Below are positions 60,863 through 64,000 of a DNA stretch of 64,000 nucleotides, in pieces. This stretch comes from Arthrobacter citreus. GTDB lineage: Bacteria; Actinomycetota; Actinomycetes; Actinomycetales; Micrococcaceae. The notes beneath the pieces were generated by a model, which was not told the DNA's origin, ran no database searches, and was given only the letters and a program-made list of their open reading frames with translations. The stretch is from contig NZ_VTFV01000002.1 of NCBI RefSeq assembly GCF_009192745.1, forward strand, positions 1,116,001 through 1,180,000, in the 5' to 3' direction. Made by a program: the position numbers and the translations under genes. How positions within the stretch are numbered: position 1 is the stretch's first letter; the number at the start of each line of letters is the position of its first letter.

Positions 60863-62443
60863 ATGAGTGAGCACCTCGGGGGCACTGAAGACCCGCAGCG
60901 GCCGTTGCCTCCCCGCCCGCCGGTCCCGCCGACGTCATCCGTTCCGGAGGGGGAGAACCAGGACCGCTCCGCAGCGGACACCACCCGCCTCCCGAATTCC
61001 GGCGCGCACCCCGCATCGGAAGCAGGCGGCCCGTGGGCCGCGCAGCAAGACTCCCGGACGGAGCCCGCCGCCCGGGAACAGGCTTCTACCGGTGCTTTCC
61101 ACACCGCCGGCTACAACGCGGCCGCGGGTCCGGCTCCGCAGAATCCGCCAGGCTCCTACCAGTCCGGGAACGCCGGGCCCTACGGGGGCGGCTATGGCGG
61201 CCATTACGGCAGCCCGGGTCCCCAGCAGCCGGCAGCAGCGGGGCGGCGCCGATACGGCACCGGCACCATTGTTACTGCCATGCTCATTGCCGGACTCCTC
61301 GGCGGAGGTGTGGCGGTCGCGGCAGACGCCGTCCTGGATGACGGCTCGGCCACGGCCGGAACCACCGGGCAGTCCAACACTGTGGTGGTCAACGACAAGG
61401 ACAACGTCAACGCGATCACCGCTGCCGCTGTGAAGGCATCGCCCAGCGTCGTGACCATTGAAGTTTCAGGGTCGGGTTCCTCCGGCAGCGGATCCGGAAT
61501 CATCCTGGATGACGAGGGGCACATCCTGACCAACACGCACGTGGTGACCCTTGGCGGCACGGTTGCCGACCCCAGCATCGAGGTCCAGACTGAGGACGGC
61601 AGGGTGCTCTCGGCCACCGTCGTCGGAACCGACCCGCTTTCGGACCTTGCCGTGATCAAGGTGGACGCGAACAACCTCACACCGGCAACACTCGGCGATT
61701 CGGACAACCTGAACGTCGGTGACTCCGTGCTGGCCATCGGCGCTCCGCTTGGCCTGGCCGGAACCGTCACGGACGGCATTGTTTCCACCCTGAACCGGAC
61801 CATCAGCGTGCAGTCCTCGGCAGCACCTGAATCCGACGCCGACTCGGCTCCGGAGGATGACGGTTTTGGGTTCCGCTTCGCTCCGCCGGACGGATCCTCC
61901 CAGAACCAGAGTGCGGCTTCGAACTCTATCTACCTGAACGTGATCCAGACCGACGCAGCGATCAACCACGGCAACTCCGGCGGTGCGCTCGTCAACACGG
62001 ACGGCGAGGTCATTGGCGTGAACGTGGCTATCGCTTCGGCGTCTTCCACGTCCAGCGGTGAGGACAGCGGCAGCATCGGCGTCGGATTCGCCGTGCCGGC
62101 GAGCTACGCACAGCGCGTTGCCGACGAGATCATTTCCACCGGTTCGGCCACCCACGGTTTCCTGGGCGTCTCGGTGACCCCGGCCACCGGGTCCGGCTCG
62201 TCATCTTTCACGATTGGAGCGCAGGTCGCGGACAATCCGGCCAGCGGCACGCCGGCAGCGCGCGCCGGACTGCAGAAGGGCGACGTAGTCACGTCAGTGG
62301 ACGGCATCCCGATCACCGACGCGCAGTCCCTCACCGCGGCTATCCGCATGCAGGCCGCCGGTTCGAAGGTCAAGATCGACTACGTGCGGGACGGGAAGAG
62401 CCAGAGCACCGAGGCAACCCTCGGAGACTCAGCAGAGCAGTAA
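60863..62443 (+). CDS. HtrA/DegP-like trypsin-fold serine protease with PDZ domain
   Basis: Membrane-anchored envelope quality-control protease. N-terminal ~125 residues are disordered, Pro/Gly-rich and cytosolic; a membrane helix follows (GTIVTAMLIAGLLGGGVAVAADAV). The catalytic triad is His226 (TNTHVV), Asp261 (SDLAVIKV) and Ser372 (GNSGGALV), then a C-terminal PDZ domain (AGLQKGDVVTSVDGIPI). 526 aa; start ATG 60863 with AAAGGA 8 nt upstream. Divergent from the TPM-pspA pair. Confidence 0.93.
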   Translation: MSEHLGGTEDPQRPLPPRPPVPPTSSVPEGENQDRSAADTTRLPNSGAHPASEAGGPWAAQQDSRTEPAAREQASTGAFHTAGYNAAAGPAPQNPPGSYQSGNAGPYGGGYGGHYGSPGPQQPAAAGRRRYGTGTIVTAMLIAGLLGGGVAVAADAVLDDGSATAGTTGQSNTVVVNDKDNVNAITAAAVKASPSVVTIEVSGSGSSGSGSGIILDDEGHILTNTHVVTLGGTVADPSIEVQTEDGRVLSATVVGTDPLSDLAVIKVDANNLTPATLGDSDNLNVGDSVLAIGAPLGLAGTVTDGIVSTLNRTISVQSSAAPESDADSAPEDDGFGFRFAPPDGSSQNQSAASNSIYLNVIQTDAAINHGNSGGALVNTDGEVIGVNVAIASASSTSSGEDSGSIGVGFAVPASYAQRVADEIISTGSATHGFLGVSVTPATGSGSSSFTIGAQVADNPASGTPAARAGLQKGDVVTSVDGIPITDAQSLTAAIRMQAAGSKVKIDYVRDGKSQSTEATLGDSAEQ

Positions 62444-62467
62444 CCGCACACTGGCCCCCGCACTACT

Positions 62468-62499
62468 CCGCCCCGCCTGCCGTCCGGCAGGCGGGGCGG
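62468..62499 (+). terminator. Rho-independent terminator after htrA-like gene
   Basis: 14-bp perfect stem (CCGCCCCGCCTGCC / GGCAGGCGGGGCGG), 4-nt loop, then TGCTTTTC. Confidence 0.88.
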
Positions 62500-62656
62500 T
62501 GCTTTTCTGCGACAGCCCGGGGGCACACCCGGCAGCAAATCGGCAGGGAACGTTCGGGCCCGGGGGCCGCGTGTGATTAGCTTTAATCTGTCGCCGCCGA
62601 CGGGCGGGGGATGCCGGAACGCAAACCGGCGCAATCTTCCTACAGGAAAGGCCGGA

Positions 62657-63496
62657 ATGCAGGAGTCAGCCAACAGGCCGCTGAACATTGTTGTTTTGGT
62701 GAAGCACGTCCCGGACACCCAGTTTGACCGCCGCCTTGAGGGACCGGACCACACCCTGGACCGTTCCGAGAGCATCCTCTCCGAACTCGACGAGTACGCG
62801 CTCGAGGCTGCTCTCCAGCTGGCGGAGGAACGCGGGGGAGACAAGGGCGGCAACACCGTCACTGCCGTCACCATGGGCCCTTCCGCCGCAGTCAACGCGG
62901 TGAAGAAGTCCCTGCAGATCGGTGCCTACAAGGGCGTGCACCTTTCCGACGACGCGCTGCAGGGCTCTGACGCCGCTGCAACCTCGCTGGCACTGGCCGC
63001 CGTCGTCCGGCATCTCGAGGCAACCCAGGGTCCGGTGGATTTGGTTATTACCGGCATGGCATCAACCGACGGCGAAACCTCCCTGGTCCCGGCCCAGCTG
63101 GCCGAGCGTCTCGGATTCGCCCAGCTGACGTTCGCTTCTGAACTAAGCACCGCGGCAGGTGAATCGGGCATGGTCCTGCATGCCCGCCGCGAGGGAGACT
63201 CCTACTCGGAGGTCATCGAAGCTCCGCTGCCGGCGGTCGTCTCGGTCACGGACCAGGCGAACGAGCCGCGCTATCCGAACTTCCGCGGGATCATGGCTGC
63301 CAAGAAGAAACCGGTTACCGTGCTCTCGCTCCAGGACGTTGGCCTGGATCCGGCCCAGGTGGGCAAACAGGGTTCCTGGACGTCCGTGGCTGCGTCAGCC
63401 CCCCGGCCCGCCCGCGGCGCCGGCACCGTCATTACCGACGACGGCGACGCCGGCATCAAGCTGGTGGACTACCTCGCCTCCCAGAAACTCATCTAG
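62657..63496 (+). CDS. etfB: electron transfer flavoprotein beta subunit
   Basis: Binds AMP and forms with EtfA the FAD-containing electron carrier from acyl-CoA and related dehydrogenases to the quinone pool. Family features: NIVVLVKHVPDTQ near the N-terminus, ILSELDEYALEAALQLAEE, and GMASTDGETSLVPAQLAERLG, with the conserved loop EAPLPAVVSVTDQANEPRYPNFRGIMAAKKK. 279 aa from ATG 62657, after AGGAAAGG. Confidence 0.94.
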   Translation: MQESANRPLNIVVLVKHVPDTQFDRRLEGPDHTLDRSESILSELDEYALEAALQLAEERGGDKGGNTVTAVTMGPSAAVNAVKKSLQIGAYKGVHLSDDALQGSDAAATSLALAAVVRHLEATQGPVDLVITGMASTDGETSLVPAQLAERLGFAQLTFASELSTAAGESGMVLHARREGDSYSEVIEAPLPAVVSVTDQANEPRYPNFRGIMAAKKKPVTVLSLQDVGLDPAQVGKQGSWTSVAASAPRPARGAGTVITDDGDAGIKLVDYLASQKLI

Positions 63497-63545
63497 CACG
63501 TCCCTTACGGCGCTAGCCGCGCCCGCACACCTAGGAGAGCGCCCC

Positions 63546-64000
63546 ATGGGCTCCGTACTGGTATTTATTGACGTTCCGTCCCTTCCCCTTCCCCGTGCAG
63601 CACGGGAGCTGCTGGCCATTGCAGGCACGCTCGGTACTCCCGAAGTGGCCGTGCCGCGGCCGCTCGCCGACGAAGCGGCAGCCGAGCTTGGCAGGTTCGG
63701 GGCGGCCCGGATCTACGAACCCGCCCAGGAACTGCCGGACGTCCTGGTGGCTGCCAAGGCAGCGTTCCTTGCCGAAGCGGTCCGCGCCGCGAACCCCGAC
63801 GCCGTTCTGCTGGGCAACTCCTTCGAGGACCGTGAAGTGGCGGCCCGCGTTGGCATCAAGCTTGGCTCCGGCGTCATCACGGACGCAGTTGCCGTAGCCC
63901 CGGACCTGTCCGTGACCAAGTCAGTACTCGCAGGTTCCTTCACATCCACGTGCCGGGTCCAGACAGGAATCCCCGTGATCACGGTCAAGGCCAACTCGGC
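63546..64000 (+). CDS. etfA: electron transfer flavoprotein alpha subunit (partial, runs off the window)
   Basis: Open from ATG 63546 (after AGGAGAG) to the window end, 151 codons with no stop. The N-terminal domain is typical of EtfA (AAKAAFLAEAVRAANPDAVLLGNSFEDREVAARVGIKLGSGVITDA); the C-terminal FAD-binding domain lies beyond the window. It follows etfB by 49 bp in one operon. The start here has a shorter first segment than some EtfA proteins. Confidence 0.9.
   Translation, partial: MGSVLVFIDVPSLPLPRAARELLAIAGTLGTPEVAVPRPLADEAAAELGRFGAARIYEPAQELPDVLVAAKAAFLAEAVRAANPDAVLLGNSFEDREVAARVGIKLGSGVITDAVAVAPDLSVTKSVLAGSFTSTCRVQTGIPVITVKANS

Noticed and set aside
1-64000. CRISPR arrays, insertion sequences, prophage, integrases or attachment sites
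   Set aside because: No regularly spaced repeats, transposase or integrase motifs, or tRNA-flanked direct repeats were seen; the one tRNA has a terminator right after it and no duplicated 3' end.

Overview
High-GC chromosomal DNA of an actinobacterium, most probably a member of the Micrococcaceae close to Arthrobacter. The basis is GC-rich third positions, frequent GTG/TTG starts, many genes that look leaderless, the coproporphyrin-type heme pathway (HemQ/ChdC), AdnAB instead of RecBCD, and gene order matching blocks I remember from Mycobacterium tuberculosis (Rv1220c-sigE-rseA-tatB-mrp and Rv3193c-Rv3211). I see no rRNA, CRISPR array, insertion sequence, prophage or integrase. The window is core chromosome, densely coding, with one tRNA.

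Layout: (1) 1-8.9 kb: leucyl aminopeptidase; the sigma-E locus (O-methyltransferase, sigE, zinc-binding anti-sigma factor, tatB); a minus-strand run of a soluble MgtE/CBS protein, a DUF1003 membrane protein and an Mrp ATPase; a YflT-like stress protein. (2) 8.9-19 kb: Xaa-Pro aminopeptidase, PHP phosphoesterase, orphan DNA methyltransferase, DEAD-box RNA helicase, ferritin-like protein, lipid-anchored SGNH/LGFP protein, DUF3107, TetR, MoeB-rhodanese. (3) 19-29.2 kb: hemA divergent from hemE-hemY-hemQ-hemH-hemC-hemD-hemB-hemL, which gives all steps from glutamyl-tRNA to heme b by the coproporphyrin route except glutamyl-tRNA synthetase. (4) 29.2-34 kb: an ABC-2 exporter pair and a MetNIQ-type methionine importer. 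(5) 34-48.9 kb: exonuclease, alkyltransferase-like protein coupled to adnA-adnB, a YtrA-type GntR/ABC operon, an APH-fold kinase-like protein, nudC and uvrD2. (6) 49-56.8 kb: an E1/TOMM-like ThiF protein beside three peptidase-family genes (YgjP-like, DUF2342 zincin, PDZ-Lon) and a UPF0182 membrane protein. (7) 56.8-64 kb: initiator tRNA, a small membrane protein, PspA, a TPM-domain protein, an HtrA protease and the start of etfBA.

The genes group into themes: envelope stress (sigE/anti-sigma, PspA, TPM, HtrA, PDZ-Lon), DNA repair (alkyltransferase-like, AdnAB, UvrD2, exonuclease), heme synthesis and methionine uptake.

The most unusual items are a three-copy family of long intergenic palindromes (one a perfect 62-bp palindrome), eleven genes with a -10 hexamer exactly 6-7 nt before the start codon, a stand-alone TOMM-type E1-like protein with no visible YcaO partner, a soluble MgtE sensor coupled to DUF1003, and a kinase-fold protein that seems to lack the metal-binding Asp.
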